Below are positions 8,798-18,643 of a stretch of 64,000 bases of DNA, piece after piece. Within the stretch, counting starts at the first letter, position 1; each line of letters opens with the position of its first letter. A model generated the notes under the pieces. It was not told the origin of the DNA, searched no databases, and saw only the letters and a list, made by a program, of their open reading frames with translations. The position numbers and the translations under genes are program-made. Source of the DNA: Novosphingobium sp. PhB165 (GTDB lineage Bacteria > Pseudomonadota > Alphaproteobacteria > Sphingomonadales > Sphingomonadaceae); the NCBI RefSeq assembly GCF_004341845.1, contig NZ_SLVB01000002.1, positions 372,001 to 436,000 on the forward strand, in the 5' to 3' direction.

Positions 8798-10087
8798 ATG
8801 ACAAGCTTGCCGAGCCGGACCGGGCAGGGACGATCCGGTACATTGCCTCACAGCGCGTTTCGCGAGCGTTACCTGGCAGTCCGCGCGCTGACGCTGGAAC
8901 TGGTCGAGACATTGAACGAGGCCGATGCCGCCGCGCAATCGATGCCCGATGCCTCGCCCGCCAAATGGCATCTTGCGCATACGACGTGGTTTTTCGAAAC
9001 GTTCCTGCTGCGGGATCAGGTGCCGGGTTACCGGCTTTACGACGAGCGCTGGCCCTTCCTTTTCAACAGCTACTATGAGGCGGAAGGCGCAAGGCTGCCA
9101 CGGCCCGATAGGGGGCTGCTCACCCGCCCGACGCTTGCGGAAGTCATCGACTATCGCCGCCGCGTGGACGAGGCGATGGTCGCGGTTCTGCCGCAGCTTG
9201 TCGAACGGCACGGTGATCTGCTGGAACTGGGCATCCAGCATGAGCAGCAGCATCAGGAACTGTTGCTGACCGATATCAAGCACCTGTTTGCGCTCAATCC
9301 GCTAGGGCCAGTCTATCGGGTGAAGGGGGAGGGTGAGGGCCCCGCAACCGCAGCCCCCATGCACTGGATCGAAGGTGCTCAGGGCCGCGTGGACGCCGGG
9401 TACGACGGACCGGACTTTGCCTTCGACAACGAACAGCCGATGCATTCGACATGGCTCGCCCCGCATGCCCTCGCGAGCCGTCCGGTAACCAACGGTGAGT
9501 GGATCGAATTCATGCTCGACAAGGGGTACGAAACGGCCACGCTCTGGCTGTCGGACGGTCTCGATTGGGCTCGGCGCGAGGGGGTGGCGTCGCCGCTCTA
9601 TTGGCGCGGGGAGGGGCGGGAATGGGAGCATTTCACGCTCGCCGGATGGTTGCCGGTCGATCCTGAAAGCCCCGTCACACACATCTCGTTCTACGAGGCG
9701 GAGGCTTTTGCGGCGTGGGCGGGATGCCGCCTGCCCACCGAGCAGGAATGGGAAGCGGCTGCCCGCGATCATGATCCCGGGGCAGGCGTTCAACTCGACC
9801 ACGCCGCGCCGGTGATGCCGCGCGCCGAGCATGGGGCGGACCGGTTCACTTCGCTGTTTGGCAATGTCTGGGAATGGACCGGATCGGCCTATCGCCCATG
9901 GCCCGGCTTCCAGACGGCACCGGGCGCTGTCGGCGAATACAACGGCAAATTCATGTCCGGGCAGTTCGTGCTCAAGGGGGGCAGTTGTGCAACGCCGCGT
10001 GGGCATTTGCGCGCGTCCTATCGCAACTTCTTCCATCCCCACCAGCGCTGGCAATTCACGGGCCTGCGCCTTGCAAGGAGCATGTGA
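8798..10087 (+). CDS. egtB: Ergothioneine biosynthesis sulfoxide synthase EgtB
   Basis: EgtB is a non-haem iron enzyme that joins trimethyl-histidine (hercynine) to a thiol donor to form a sulfoxide. The N-terminal DinB-like domain has WHLAHTTWFFETFLL (H58, H61) and the iron motif HxxxHxE in IQHEQQHQE near residues 148-154. The C-terminal formylglycine-generating-enzyme-like domain includes the FGNVWEWT signature. The ATG at 8798 has GGAG 6 nt upstream and gives 429 aa; an ATG/GTG further upstream lacks a good site. It is followed directly by egtD. Confidence 0.94.
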   Translation: MTSLPSRTGQGRSGTLPHSAFRERYLAVRALTLELVETLNEADAAAQSMPDASPAKWHLAHTTWFFETFLLRDQVPGYRLYDERWPFLFNSYYEAEGARLPRPDRGLLTRPTLAEVIDYRRRVDEAMVAVLPQLVERHGDLLELGIQHEQQHQELLLTDIKHLFALNPLGPVYRVKGEGEGPATAAPMHWIEGAQGRVDAGYDGPDFAFDNEQPMHSTWLAPHALASRPVTNGEWIEFMLDKGYETATLWLSDGLDWARREGVASPLYWRGEGREWEHFTLAGWLPVDPESPVTHISFYEAEAFAAWAGCRLPTEQEWEAAARDHDPGAGVQLDHAAPVMPRAEHGADRFTSLFGNVWEWTGSAYRPWPGFQTAPGAVGEYNGKFMSGQFVLKGGSCATPRGHLRASYRNFFHPHQRWQFTGLRLARSM

Positions 10088-10088
10088 C

Positions 10089-11108
10089 ATGCATGCCCGT
10101 GATTTCGAATTCGCCCTTGCGGCCAGCGCCGCCGTTCCGCTTCCGCAGCCGGACAGGAAGGCCGATGACTGCGACCCCGCGTTCAGGAAGGACGTTCTTG
10201 ACGGCCTTTCCCAGTCGCGCAAGGTGATCCCGGCGCGCTGGTTCTACGACCTTGAGGGCTCTCGCCTGTTCGAGCAGATCACCGGCCTTGCCGACTACTA
10301 TCCCACGCGCGTCGAGACCGCCTTGCTCAGGCAGTGCGCGTCGCTGGTGGCGGCCCGGCTTGGGACGGCGGCGATGATTGTGGAGTTCGGCTCGGGCAGT
10401 TCGATCAAGACGCGGATGCTGCTGGATGCCATGCCGCAGGCAACGTACGTGCCGGTCGAGATCTGCGGGGCGTTTCTCGCGGAATCCTGCGCGACATTGG
10501 CCCGTGACTATCCCGAAGTCGCGATCGTGCCCGTGGAGGCGAACTTCATGGATCCGGTCCAGCTCCCGCCAAGTCGGGACGGCGGACCGGTGCTCGGGTT
10601 CTTTCCGGGCTCGACAATCGGCAATCTCCTGCCCTCTGCCGCCGTCGACCTGCTGCGAACGATGCGCGTCAGTCTGGGCGCAGGCAGCAATCTGCTTATC
10701 GGTATGGACGCCGTGAAATCGACGGATCGCCTGCTCCGCGCCTATGACGACGATGAAGGCATTACCGCCCGCTTCAATCTCAACCTTCTGCACCGCATTA
10801 ACCGGGAATTGCAGGGGACCATACCGGTCGGCGCGTTTCGCCACCGTGCCGTCTGGAACGCTGGCTGGACCCGGATCGAGATGCACCTTGAGGCGATGGA
10901 TGCCGTCAGTTTCGAAGTGGCGGGCGAGCCCTTCCGGCTTGACGAAGGCGAGACGATCCACACCGAGAACTGCCACAAGTACACACCGCAACAGATGCGG
11001 CTTCTGCTTCAGGCCGGCGGTTGGAGCGAAACGCGGCACTGGACGGACGGCAACGGAGACTACGCGCTGATCCTTGCCGAGGCCGTGCCCGATGAATGCG
11101 GCCCCTGA
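10089..11108 (+). CDS. egtD: L-histidine N-alpha-methyltransferase EgtD
   Basis: EgtD trimethylates histidine to hercynine with SAM, the first ergothioneine step. The family N-terminus is seen (PARWFYDLEGSRLFEQIT, DYYPTRVE), as are the SAM-binding loop EFGSGSSIKTRMLL and FFPGSTIGNLLP. The ATG at 10089 lies one base after the egtB stop, with AGGAG at the end of egtB serving as ribosome site; length is 339 aa. With egtB this forms a two-gene pathway; egtA, egtC and egtE are absent from the window, as is usual outside actinobacteria. Confidence 0.94.
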   Translation: MHARDFEFALAASAAVPLPQPDRKADDCDPAFRKDVLDGLSQSRKVIPARWFYDLEGSRLFEQITGLADYYPTRVETALLRQCASLVAARLGTAAMIVEFGSGSSIKTRMLLDAMPQATYVPVEICGAFLAESCATLARDYPEVAIVPVEANFMDPVQLPPSRDGGPVLGFFPGSTIGNLLPSAAVDLLRTMRVSLGAGSNLLIGMDAVKSTDRLLRAYDDDEGITARFNLNLLHRINRELQGTIPVGAFRHRAVWNAGWTRIEMHLEAMDAVSFEVAGEPFRLDEGETIHTENCHKYTPQQMRLLLQAGGWSETRHWTDGNGDYALILAEAVPDECGP

Positions 11109-11399
11109 CCGGTAAGGCCCGCATTCGGCATCCAACTACGGAGTACTCAGGGGGCAGAACTCCCCATCTTCTGCGTGATCAAACGTTGCTATCGTCCGCG
11201 CCATCAGGCTGAGCAAGATCCTGTATTAACATATAAATTTACAGGCTAACGCGGGGCTCCACTTTAGATCCGATTCCCCGAATGTCGGTTTTGGCTCCGA
11301 TAATGTCGGAAGCGCCGATGCCGATGCAGTTCCATACGACGTAGGTATTCAACTGCGGGACGGACGCGGGTCCTCCTGGTCAAGCGGAAGGAAGCGAAA

Positions 11400-12227
11400 A
11401 TGGCGACGATCACGACAGCGGACGGCACCGAGATCTTCTACAAGGACTGGGGCCGCAAGGATGCTCAGCCCCTGTTCTTCCACCATGGCTGGCCGCTCAG
11501 CGCGGACGATTGGGACAGCCAGATGATGTTCTTCCTCTCGAAGGGCTATCGCGTCATCGCCCACGATCGCCGGGGCCATGGCCGCTCCAGCCAGACCTCG
11601 GATGGCCATGACATGGATACGTATGCTGCGGACGCCTTCGCGGTGGTCGAAAAGCTGGGCCTGACCAATGCGATCCACATCGGCCATTCGACCGGCGGCG
11701 GTGAGGTGACCCGCTATGTCGCGAAATACGGGAAGGGCCGCGTGGCGAAAGCCGTTCTCATCAGCGCGATCCCGCCGACTTTCATGCAGTCCGAACGCAA
11801 TCCCGATGGCGTTCCCAAGGAGGTGGTCGACGGCATTCGCGACGGCACTGCGTACCATCGTTCGCAATTCTATCAGGACATCACGATCCCGTTCTACGGC
11901 TTCAACCGCGAAGGCGCGACGGTGTCACAGGGTATCCGCGACAACTGGTGGCGGCAGGGCATGATGGGCGCGGCGATCGCACAGTGGGAATGCGTGCGCG
12001 TCCTGTCGGAGACCGAGTTCTACGACGATCTTGCGGTAATCGACGTGCCGGTGCTCGTGATGCATGGCGAGGATGACCAGATCTGCCCGTTCACGACCAC
12101 CGGCGCTCGCTCGGTCAAGCTGCTGAAGCACGGCAAGCTGATTTCCTATCCCGGTTTCCCGCACGGCATGCCGACCACGCATGCCGATGTGATCAACCAG
12201 GATCTTCTGGAATTCATCCAAAGCTGA
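11400..12227 (+). CDS. Alpha/beta hydrolase of the non-haem chloroperoxidase family
   Basis: A 275-aa cytoplasmic alpha/beta hydrolase. The nucleophile is S97 in GHSTGGG, the acid lies in HGEDDQICP, and the histidine lies in GFPHGMPTTH. The oxyanion region FFHHGWPLSADDW and HDRRGHGRS are typical of cofactor-free haloperoxidase/esterase proteins. GGAAGG lies before the ATG. It faces the FAD monooxygenase gene and is separated from it by a hairpin. The physiological substrate, probably an ester or lactone, cannot be read from sequence. Confidence 0.9.
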   Translation: MATITTADGTEIFYKDWGRKDAQPLFFHHGWPLSADDWDSQMMFFLSKGYRVIAHDRRGHGRSSQTSDGHDMDTYAADAFAVVEKLGLTNAIHIGHSTGGGEVTRYVAKYGKGRVAKAVLISAIPPTFMQSERNPDGVPKEVVDGIRDGTAYHRSQFYQDITIPFYGFNREGATVSQGIRDNWWRQGMMGAAIAQWECVRVLSETEFYDDLAVIDVPVLVMHGEDDQICPFTTTGARSVKLLKHGKLISYPGFPHGMPTTHADVINQDLLEFIQS

Positions 12228-12258
12228 TGAGAACCGTCATTGCAACGACGCGTGTCAT

Positions 12259-12288
12259 GGGGCGAGAGCGGGATGCCGCGCTCGCCCC
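12259..12288. terminator. Hairpin between convergent genes
   Basis: GGGGCGAG (12259-12266) pairs with CTCGCCCC (12281-12288) around a GC-rich loop. It sits between the hydrolase and monooxygenase stops and could end both transcripts. A proper T-run is missing on both strands, so intrinsic termination is uncertain. Confidence 0.5.
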
Positions 12289-12307
12289 CTTCAGTCATGG
12301 CTCGAAT

Positions 12308-13831
12308 TCAAGGATTTCCAAACCAGCGCGCAAGGGCGGGTGCCACTTGCTCTCCATCCACAGAGAGATCGCTCGACCACGCGACGAACCCGTCCGGCCG
12401 CACCAGCAGAGCGCTCAGGCCAAGACGATCTCGCGGATCGGCGGCGATATAGTCGATCCGCTTGCTCCACCGGCTCGCAATGGCGTGAAGTGACGCGCAT
12501 GCGTCGAAATCCAGAAGCAAGCCCCGCCCATGGCGGAGCCGTTCGTTCAACCGCGTTCCATCACCCAGATCGAAGTCGGGCGCGCTGCGGCCCATGAGCG
12601 GATGCTTCCCGCCGAGATCGTAGCGCAGCCCGGTGCCCCAGACACGCTCGGCAAAAAAGGTGGCGCCGTCGCCGGTCTCCATCAACCCGCGGATGATCGC
12701 CTCTAGTGCGCGCGAACTCGGGCTCGGCCGCATGAGCGCGACTTGCGCGCGCGACCAGTCGAGAATGCGTTCGCCCTCCGGCTGCCGCTCGCGCGCATAA
12801 GTGTCCAACAGGTCCGGCGGCGCTTCGCCCCGGACAGTGGCGGCAAGCTTCCAGCCAAGGTTCATCGCGTCGCCCAGCCCCAGATTGAGGCCCTGTCCGC
12901 CCAGAGGTGAGTGCACATGGGCGGCATCGCCCGCCAGCAGCACCCGGCCTTTGCGATAGTCGGTCGCCTGACAGGCGCGGTCCGTCCAGGTGGTGACGAG
13001 TTCAAGCGCCGCCACCATGACATCCGTGCCGGAGATCCGGCGCAGCACCGCCTCGACGTGCTCCCGGGTGACAGGCTGGGCGCGATGGCAGGCCCCGCCG
13101 TCGAAATCGACCATCGCGATCGTGCCGAGCGGCGCGTAAGTATACATGCCCGTCGCCGTGTAGTGGCGGCCGGGACGAAGCTTCTCGGGATCTGCCAGTT
13201 CGACTTGTGCGGAATAGCCGGTGAATTCCGGCTCCGTGCCGGTAAACGCGATGCCCGCGATCTTGCGGACCGTGCTTCGCCCGCCATCGCACCCGACGAG
13301 CCAGCGGCTATGAAAACTCTCGGTGCCCGCGCGGACGGTAATGTTCTCGTCCGACTGATCGAAGCTTTCGACGCCGCAGCCGCGCCGGATTTCAGCCCCA
13401 AGCGTGATGGCGCGCTCGGCCAGTACGGCCTCGATGCTCTCGATGTCGACCGCAATAGTGCCGAGCGGGCCGGGCAGGCGATACGGCCATTGGCTTGCGT
13501 CGACCCGATCCTTGAAGAACTGGATCCCTGCGAAGTGACCGCCGGGCGCGCGGGGTTGCTGCATCCAGTGGGCAGCGGCCGGTGTACCGCGATCGACCAT
13601 GCGCGCCTCGATCGCGGCGAGAAGCCCCCGGCGATCGAGGCTTTCGATACTGGGCACGGACAGACCACGCAGCCCGAACGGCAGGCGCTTGAGCGGTGAG
13701 CCCGCGTCATGCGCCTGTTCCAGCACCAGTACCGAGCAGCCGAAGAGTCGCAGTTCACAGGCAAGAAACAGGCCGACGGGACCGGCACCGGCAATAATGA
13801 CATCGTAAAGCTGCGAATGGGATACGGGCAT
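12308..13831 (-). CDS. FAD-dependent monooxygenase, rifampicin/tetracycline-modifying type
   Basis: A 507-aa class A flavoprotein hydroxylase (PF01494 type) that uses NAD(P)H and O2 to hydroxylate aromatic compounds. The FAD dinucleotide motif is IIAGAGPVGLFLACEL, the DG motif is VGCDGGRSTVRK, and the second flavin motif is GRVLLAGDAAHVHSP. The C-terminal region (RYDLGG, LLLDFD) resembles rifampicin monooxygenase and tetracycline-inactivating enzymes more than phenol hydroxylases; that is from memory, not from a search. The ATG at 13831 has AGGAG 6 nt upstream. Alternative roles are aromatic catabolism or natural-product tailoring. Confidence 0.88.
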   Translation of the reverse strand: MPVSHSQLYDVIIAGAGPVGLFLACELRLFGCSVLVLEQAHDAGSPLKRLPFGLRGLSVPSIESLDRRGLLAAIEARMVDRGTPAAAHWMQQPRAPGGHFAGIQFFKDRVDASQWPYRLPGPLGTIAVDIESIEAVLAERAITLGAEIRRGCGVESFDQSDENITVRAGTESFHSRWLVGCDGGRSTVRKIAGIAFTGTEPEFTGYSAQVELADPEKLRPGRHYTATGMYTYAPLGTIAMVDFDGGACHRAQPVTREHVEAVLRRISGTDVMVAALELVTTWTDRACQATDYRKGRVLLAGDAAHVHSPLGGQGLNLGLGDAMNLGWKLAATVRGEAPPDLLDTYARERQPEGERILDWSRAQVALMRPSPSSRALEAIIRGLMETGDGATFFAERVWGTGLRYDLGGKHPLMGRSAPDFDLGDGTRLNERLRHGRGLLLDFDACASLHAIASRWSKRIDYIAADPRDRLGLSALLVRPDGFVAWSSDLSVDGEQVAPALARWFGNP

Positions 13832-14241
13832 GAAATACTCCTGTGTCGATGTTCGACCGGAGCGTTTCCCGAATCCGAAACCCGCGCGGACGAACGACCG
13901 GACGGCCAGATGGCATCCGAGGTTCGTCGCGGGGATCTCAAGCACGAGGCCAAAGACCAGAGCTTTCGTTACCGAAAGGACTTGGGCTTACCAGACCAAG
14001 TCTGCCTTTTCCGACGCGATCCATCTAGCTTTGGCGCGCTCGATTGGCAACGGCGCATCGATGTCAGCGTATGAATGGCGGTTTTTCGCGGCATTGGGCC
14101 CAACCTCAATTCCGTATGAACATCGGGGTTTATCCCAATGTACATTACAAGACGCCAATCTGCGGGCCTCCGCAACGAAACTGTCACACGTCATCCATAG
14201 CGGCGGTCGCACGCCATGGCGGCGTGGGGAAAACACACAAG
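13832..14241. other. Divergent intergenic region with motif before the receptor gene
   Basis: This 410-bp stretch separates the monooxygenase and TonB-receptor genes and must hold both promoters. No convincing gene is seen. The clearest signal is TCCCAATGTA at 14133-14142, the first part of TCCCAATGTACATT; its AATGTACATT (14137-14146) is a perfect palindrome. Confidence 0.6.
14133..14146. promoter_or_regulatory. Candidate regulator site TCCCAATGTACATT
   Basis: It contains a perfect 10-bp palindrome, AATGTACATT, and shares TCCCAATGTA exactly with 18654-18663 in the promoter region between the response regulator and the efflux operon. It lies about 100 bp upstream of the receptor ATG. Binding by the response regulator encoded at 17902-18576 is inference. 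Confidence 0.45.
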
Positions 14242-16515
14242 ATGACCAGCAAGACCGGGGCGCATTTGCGCCTTTTCGGCGCGAGCCTGCTCGCCCTCTC
14301 GATTCCGATGCTTTCCGGTGTCGCCAAGGCGGAGACGGCGGCCAAACCTCCCGTGAGCGACGAAGACCAGACGTCGGCGAAGAGCGACCTTGCCGAGGGC
14401 TCCGACATTCTCGTGACCTCCACGCGCGCCAACGAAATCGCGCCCGTCACGGCGTCCTTGCAGACAACGCAGCCGCAATCGATCGTCTCGCGCTCGTTCA
14501 TCGAGGATTCGCTTCCCGCCACGGCCGACTTCAACCAGATCGCCCTGATCTCGCCCAGCGTCTCCAACTACGGCGCCGCCAACGGCGTGGGCCTCTCGGA
14601 ATCCAAGGCGCAGATCCGCGGTTTCCAGGATGGCGAATACAACATCACTTATGACGGCGTGCCGTTCGGCGACACCAACGATCCGACGCACCATTCGAAC
14701 ACGTTCTTCCCGTCGAACACCGTCGAAACGCTGGTCGTCGATCGCGGTCCCGGCAATGCCAGCCAGCTTGGCCAGGCAACGTTCGGCGGCAACCTCAACA
14801 TGTTCTCACGCGCCACGCGAGAGGACCCGAGCGTCGAAATGAAGGGCAGCTACGGCAGCTACAACACATGGCTGCTGCGCGGCGTCGTCCAGAGCGGCGC
14901 GATCAAGCAGTTGGGCGGCGCGGAAGTCGTACTGAGCGCCCAGCATATCGGCTCGGATGGCGCGCGTACTTACAGCCCGTTCAAGTCCAACAACCTGTTT
15001 GGCAAGATCATGATCCCGATCGGGCCGGACGCCAAGCTGACCATCCTTGGCACCTATAACGAAAACGACTTCAACCAGCCCGACAAGGACGGCGCGACGC
15101 AGTCCCAGATCGCGCAGTTCGGCAAGTATTTCAGCCTCAACAACGATCCGAACTCGCAGACTTATTGGGGGTACAACCATACCCACAAGACCACCGATTT
15201 CGAGATCGTGAAGTTCGAGGCGAACCTTTCGTCCTTCGCGACCTTCGACGATCGCGCCTATACCTACAGCTACGACAACGAAACGCTGAGCGGCAACGAC
15301 GTGACGCTCTATGCGACGGCGAGCGCGGCCGATATCGCCAAGGCCAACATGGTCACGCTGACCCCGGGCGGTGCGAAAACCTTCGGCGTTCCGGGCTATA
15401 CCAAGACCAACCAGTACCGGATGTACGGCAATATCGCGAAGACCCGCGTCGATTTCGGCTTCGGTGCGATCACGGCGGGCGCCTGGCTCGAATGGTCGGA
15501 CACCTATCGCCAGCAGCGCGACGTTGACCTGATCACCGGCGGCCCGAACTTCGTCGAGAAGGCAGTCAAGGACCCAGTAACCGGCATTGCAACGCCTGCG
15601 AACATCAAGTTTGACCAGAATTCGAACACCAACCACACCGAGGTCTTCACCGAACTCGAACTGCGGCCGATCGCGGGTCTGAAGATTACGCCCGGCTTCA
15701 AGCACGTCAATTTCAACCGCCGGATCGATGCGGATTACAACCAGACGACCCGCTATCCGCAGAAGCTCAGCAACACCTATACGGTTGATCTGCCGTTCGC
15801 GACGGTCAACTATGAGGTGACGTCCCAGCTTTCGGTCTACGGCCAATATGCGCGCGGTTTCCTTGCGCCGCCGCTGAGCTATCTCTACGTCGCGGATCCC
15901 AGCCTCTCGACGCTCAAGCCCGAGCGTTCGACCAACTATCAGGCCGGCGCGGTCTATCACGGCCATAGCCTCAGCATCGACGCCGACGTCTACAAGATCG
16001 ATTTCACCAACAAGTTCGCGCAGGACCTGACGGCGCCGGCCAGCGAAGGCGTGGTCTACTTCAACCAGGGCGCCGTACAGTACAAGGGCGTGGAAGGTCA
16101 GATCACTTACGCGTTCGACCATGGCATCGCGGTCTTTGCCAACGCTTCGCGCAACTATGCCAAGACCAACAATCCTGACGAACCACGCACGCAAGTTGCC
16201 AATGCGCCCGAATATACGGCGGCGGTAGGCGTGCTCTACAAACAGGGTCCGATCCGCTTCTCGCTGATCGACAAGTATATCGGACGCCAGTGGTTCGCCG
16301 AGGGCGAGCCGGATGCCTACAAGAGCAATGGCTATAACACCGCGATCCTCTCGGCTCGCTACGATATCGGGCCGGTCCGGATTGGTCTGGAGGTCAACAA
16401 CCTGTTCAACGCGCGGCCTGTCACCAACATCAGCCCGGGCAAGACGGCACTGTTCGACCAGTATTACTACCAGACCGGACGGGCCTTCACTGGCGACGTC
16501 ACGCTGACGTTCTGA
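14242..16515 (+). CDS. TonB-dependent outer-membrane receptor
   Basis: A 757-aa receptor for energised uptake across the outer membrane. A signal peptide ends near AKAETAA (about residue 30). The plug starts at ILVTSTRANEIAP and includes QIRGFQDGEYNITYDGVP and VVDRGPGNASQLG. The barrel ends with the aromatic C-terminus GDVTLTF. The ATG at 14242 starts a normal signal peptide; a longer frame upstream does not. The substrate is unknown. Its neighbours are a monooxygenase and a two-component/efflux cluster, not iron-siderophore genes, so uptake of an aromatic or other small nutrient is as likely as iron. Confidence 0.92.
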   Translation: MTSKTGAHLRLFGASLLALSIPMLSGVAKAETAAKPPVSDEDQTSAKSDLAEGSDILVTSTRANEIAPVTASLQTTQPQSIVSRSFIEDSLPATADFNQIALISPSVSNYGAANGVGLSESKAQIRGFQDGEYNITYDGVPFGDTNDPTHHSNTFFPSNTVETLVVDRGPGNASQLGQATFGGNLNMFSRATREDPSVEMKGSYGSYNTWLLRGVVQSGAIKQLGGAEVVLSAQHIGSDGARTYSPFKSNNLFGKIMIPIGPDAKLTILGTYNENDFNQPDKDGATQSQIAQFGKYFSLNNDPNSQTYWGYNHTHKTTDFEIVKFEANLSSFATFDDRAYTYSYDNETLSGNDVTLYATASAADIAKANMVTLTPGGAKTFGVPGYTKTNQYRMYGNIAKTRVDFGFGAITAGAWLEWSDTYRQQRDVDLITGGPNFVEKAVKDPVTGIATPANIKFDQNSNTNHTEVFTELELRPIAGLKITPGFKHVNFNRRIDADYNQTTRYPQKLSNTYTVDLPFATVNYEVTSQLSVYGQYARGFLAPPLSYLYVADPSLSTLKPERSTNYQAGAVYHGHSLSIDADVYKIDFTNKFAQDLTAPASEGVVYFNQGAVQYKGVEGQITYAFDHGIAVFANASRNYAKTNNPDEPRTQVANAPEYTAAVGVLYKQGPIRFSLIDKYIGRQWFAEGEPDAYKSNGYNTAILSARYDIGPVRIGLEVNNLFNARPVTNISPGKTALFDQYYYQTGRAFTGDVTLTF

Positions 16516-16577
16516 CAATTGCGTTCGGGGGCGCTGCCGTGGGCTTGCTTGCGCGGCGTTCCCGAATGCACGGCTCC

Positions 16578-17909
16578 TCAGGAGTTGCGGGTTACTCGAG
16601 GCAGTGTGAGTGTAACCCGCAGGCCTCCGGGTTCGCTGCCGATGGCGATGTCTCCGCCATGCGCCGCCGCAACCGCCGCGACAAGACTGAGCCCAAGGCC
16701 GTTGCCCGGCGTCGTTCGGCTCGCCTCGCTGCGGAAGAAGCGTTGGGTAAGCCGGGTTCGGTCGGCGGGCGATACGCCCGGTCCGTCGTCCGCGACGATG
16801 AGCCGGGCTTGCCCGTCGCTCGTCTCCAGTGTCAGCGTGATCTGTGTGCCCGGCGGGGTATGGACGATCGCATTGTCGAGCAGATTGGCGAGTGCCTGCG
16901 CCAGCAGTTCGCGATCGCCGAGAACCGAGACGCCCGGTACCGAGCGGGTGCTCAGGCTGCGGCCGCTGTCGATCACGGCGGGCAGGAAGCTCTCACCGAC
17001 ATCCTCGGCAAGCGCGGACAGGTCGACCGGGGCGAAGCCGTGGGCCAGCCCGCCGCCCTCCACTTCAGTGATGCGGAGGATCGCGGAGAACAGTTTGAGC
17101 AGTTCGTCTCCCTGTTCGACCGCTTTCGCCGCCGCGCCTTCGACGGTGCCGACCTGTTCGAGCTGGTTCCGCAAGCGCAGCAAGGGCGTGCGCAAGTCAT
17201 GCGCAACGTCGCTCGAAACTTGCCGCAGATTGTCCATCAACCCGGCGATGCGGTCGAGCATCGTGTTGAGTGCGAGGGCCACCTCGTCGAACTCGTCGCG
17301 GTGCGTGCCCACTGGGACGCGCTGGTCAAGATTGCCGCCAACGATTCCCCGCGCGGTGCTGCTGATGGCGCCAAGCCGGCGGCGCAGATAGCTGCCGAGC
17401 ACCAGCGCGCCCGCGACCCCGATGACCAGAACCACAAGGAAAGCGGCGCCGAACAGCATCAGGATCGTCGCGTTTATATCCTCGACCGTCTCGGAATCGA
17501 TGGCGACGACCAGACGATTGCCGTCGGGCAGTTCGACCGTCTTGGCGCGCGCGGTGTCGCGCCCCTCTTCCGGATCGCGGAAGACGATCATGCCGAAGCC
17601 GGGCTCGGGCCGCACGGTGTCGAGCGAGCCCGCGATACGCCGCCCCTGTGGGTCGAACAGCGCATAGCCGAAGGAATCGGTGGCCTTCGCCGTCTCGCGT
17701 TCGCGGACTTCGGCAATAAGGCTGCCGCCGGCGGCTTCGTGGAGCAGTGCGGTCACTTCATCGGAAATCGCGCGGTCGCGCGCGCGGCGGAATTCGGCGT
17801 CGGCGGCGAAATAGACCGCGATGCCCAGTAGCAGGATCGCCAGTGCGAACGCGGCCGAATAGACGAAGGCGATGCGATAAGCGGCGCTGCGACGGGGCTG
17901 CTCAGCCAT
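16578..17909 (-). CDS. Membrane sensor histidine kinase
   Basis: A 443-aa kinase with two membrane helices (about residues 12-36 and 145-175) enclosing a periplasmic sensor, followed by HAMP, HisKA (H237 in SSDVAHDLRTPLLRLR) and HATPase (DNAIVHTPPGTQI, GNGLGLSLVAAV). The ATG at 17909 overlaps the stop of its response regulator by 8 bp. It faces the TonB-receptor gene tail to tail. The layout resembles metal- or envelope-stress kinases of the CusS/QseC kind; its signal is unknown. Confidence 0.93.
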   Translation of the reverse strand: MAEQPRRSAAYRIAFVYSAAFALAILLLGIAVYFAADAEFRRARDRAISDEVTALLHEAAGGSLIAEVRERETAKATDSFGYALFDPQGRRIAGSLDTVRPEPGFGMIVFRDPEEGRDTARAKTVELPDGNRLVVAIDSETVEDINATILMLFGAAFLVVLVIGVAGALVLGSYLRRRLGAISSTARGIVGGNLDQRVPVGTHRDEFDEVALALNTMLDRIAGLMDNLRQVSSDVAHDLRTPLLRLRNQLEQVGTVEGAAAKAVEQGDELLKLFSAILRITEVEGGGLAHGFAPVDLSALAEDVGESFLPAVIDSGRSLSTRSVPGVSVLGDRELLAQALANLLDNAIVHTPPGTQITLTLETSDGQARLIVADDGPGVSPADRTRLTQRFFRSEASRTTPGNGLGLSLVAAVAAAHGGDIAIGSEPGGLRVTLTLPRVTRNS

Positions 17910-18576
17910 CGGGGCGCATCCGGTATCCTGCCCCGCGCACGGTTTCGATAGGATCGTCGGCAAAACCCTCGCGCAGTTTGGTGCGCAGTCGGCTGAGATG
18001 GCTTTCAACGATGTTGGTCTGCGGATCGAAGTGAAAACCCCACACCAGTTCGAGGAACATGGTGCGCGTGACGATGCGTCCGGCATGGCGCATCAACTGT
18101 TCGAGCAAGGCGAATTCGCGCGGCTGAAGGTGGATCGTCCGGCCGCTGCGTGTCACTTCGCGGCGCAATATGTCGAGCGTCATGTCGCCCACCTCGTACC
18201 GCGTCACCACGTCCACCGGTACGCGGCGCATCAGCGCGTTGATCCGTGCGGCCAGTTCGGCAAGTGCGAAGGGTTTCACGAGATAGTCGTCGGCACCCGC
18301 GTCCAGCCCGGCAACGCGGTCGGCGATGCCGCCCAGCGCGGTCAGGACCAGCACCGGCACGCGCACCGATGCCGCGCGCAGCCGTCGCAGGACTTCGAGC
18401 CCTTCCAGTCCGGGCAACATGCGATCGAGAATGACCAGGTCGAACGCCGTGGTCGTGGCCGCGCGAACAGCGCCATCGCCGGTCGATACGCGCGTTGTCG
18501 CATGGCCCAGTTCATCAAGGCCGCGTTCAATGAAACCGGCGGTTTCGTCGTCGTCTTCTGCGAGGAGGATATGCAT
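17902..18576 (-). CDS. OmpR-family response regulator
   Basis: A 224-aa DNA-binding regulator. The receiver has D51 in LVILDRMLPGLEG and the lysine in VKPF. The C-terminal winged helix includes REFALLEQLMRHAGRIVTR and VESHLSRLRTKL. It is the first gene of the minus-strand regulator-kinase pair and diverges from the beta-propeller/RND operon, the usual arrangement for local control. Confidence 0.95.
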   Translation of the reverse strand: MHILLAEDDDETAGFIERGLDELGHATTRVSTGDGAVRAATTTAFDLVILDRMLPGLEGLEVLRRLRAASVRVPVLVLTALGGIADRVAGLDAGADDYLVKPFALAELAARINALMRRVPVDVVTRYEVGDMTLDILRREVTRSGRTIHLQPREFALLEQLMRHAGRIVTRTMFLELVWGFHFDPQTNIVESHLSRLRTKLREGFADDPIETVRGAGYRMRPDG

Positions 18577-18643
18577 CCGGCCGGTCGGTTCCCTGAGATT
18601 GGCTTGCCGCGCAAATCGTTAATGCTGTATCCGCGCTATACCG

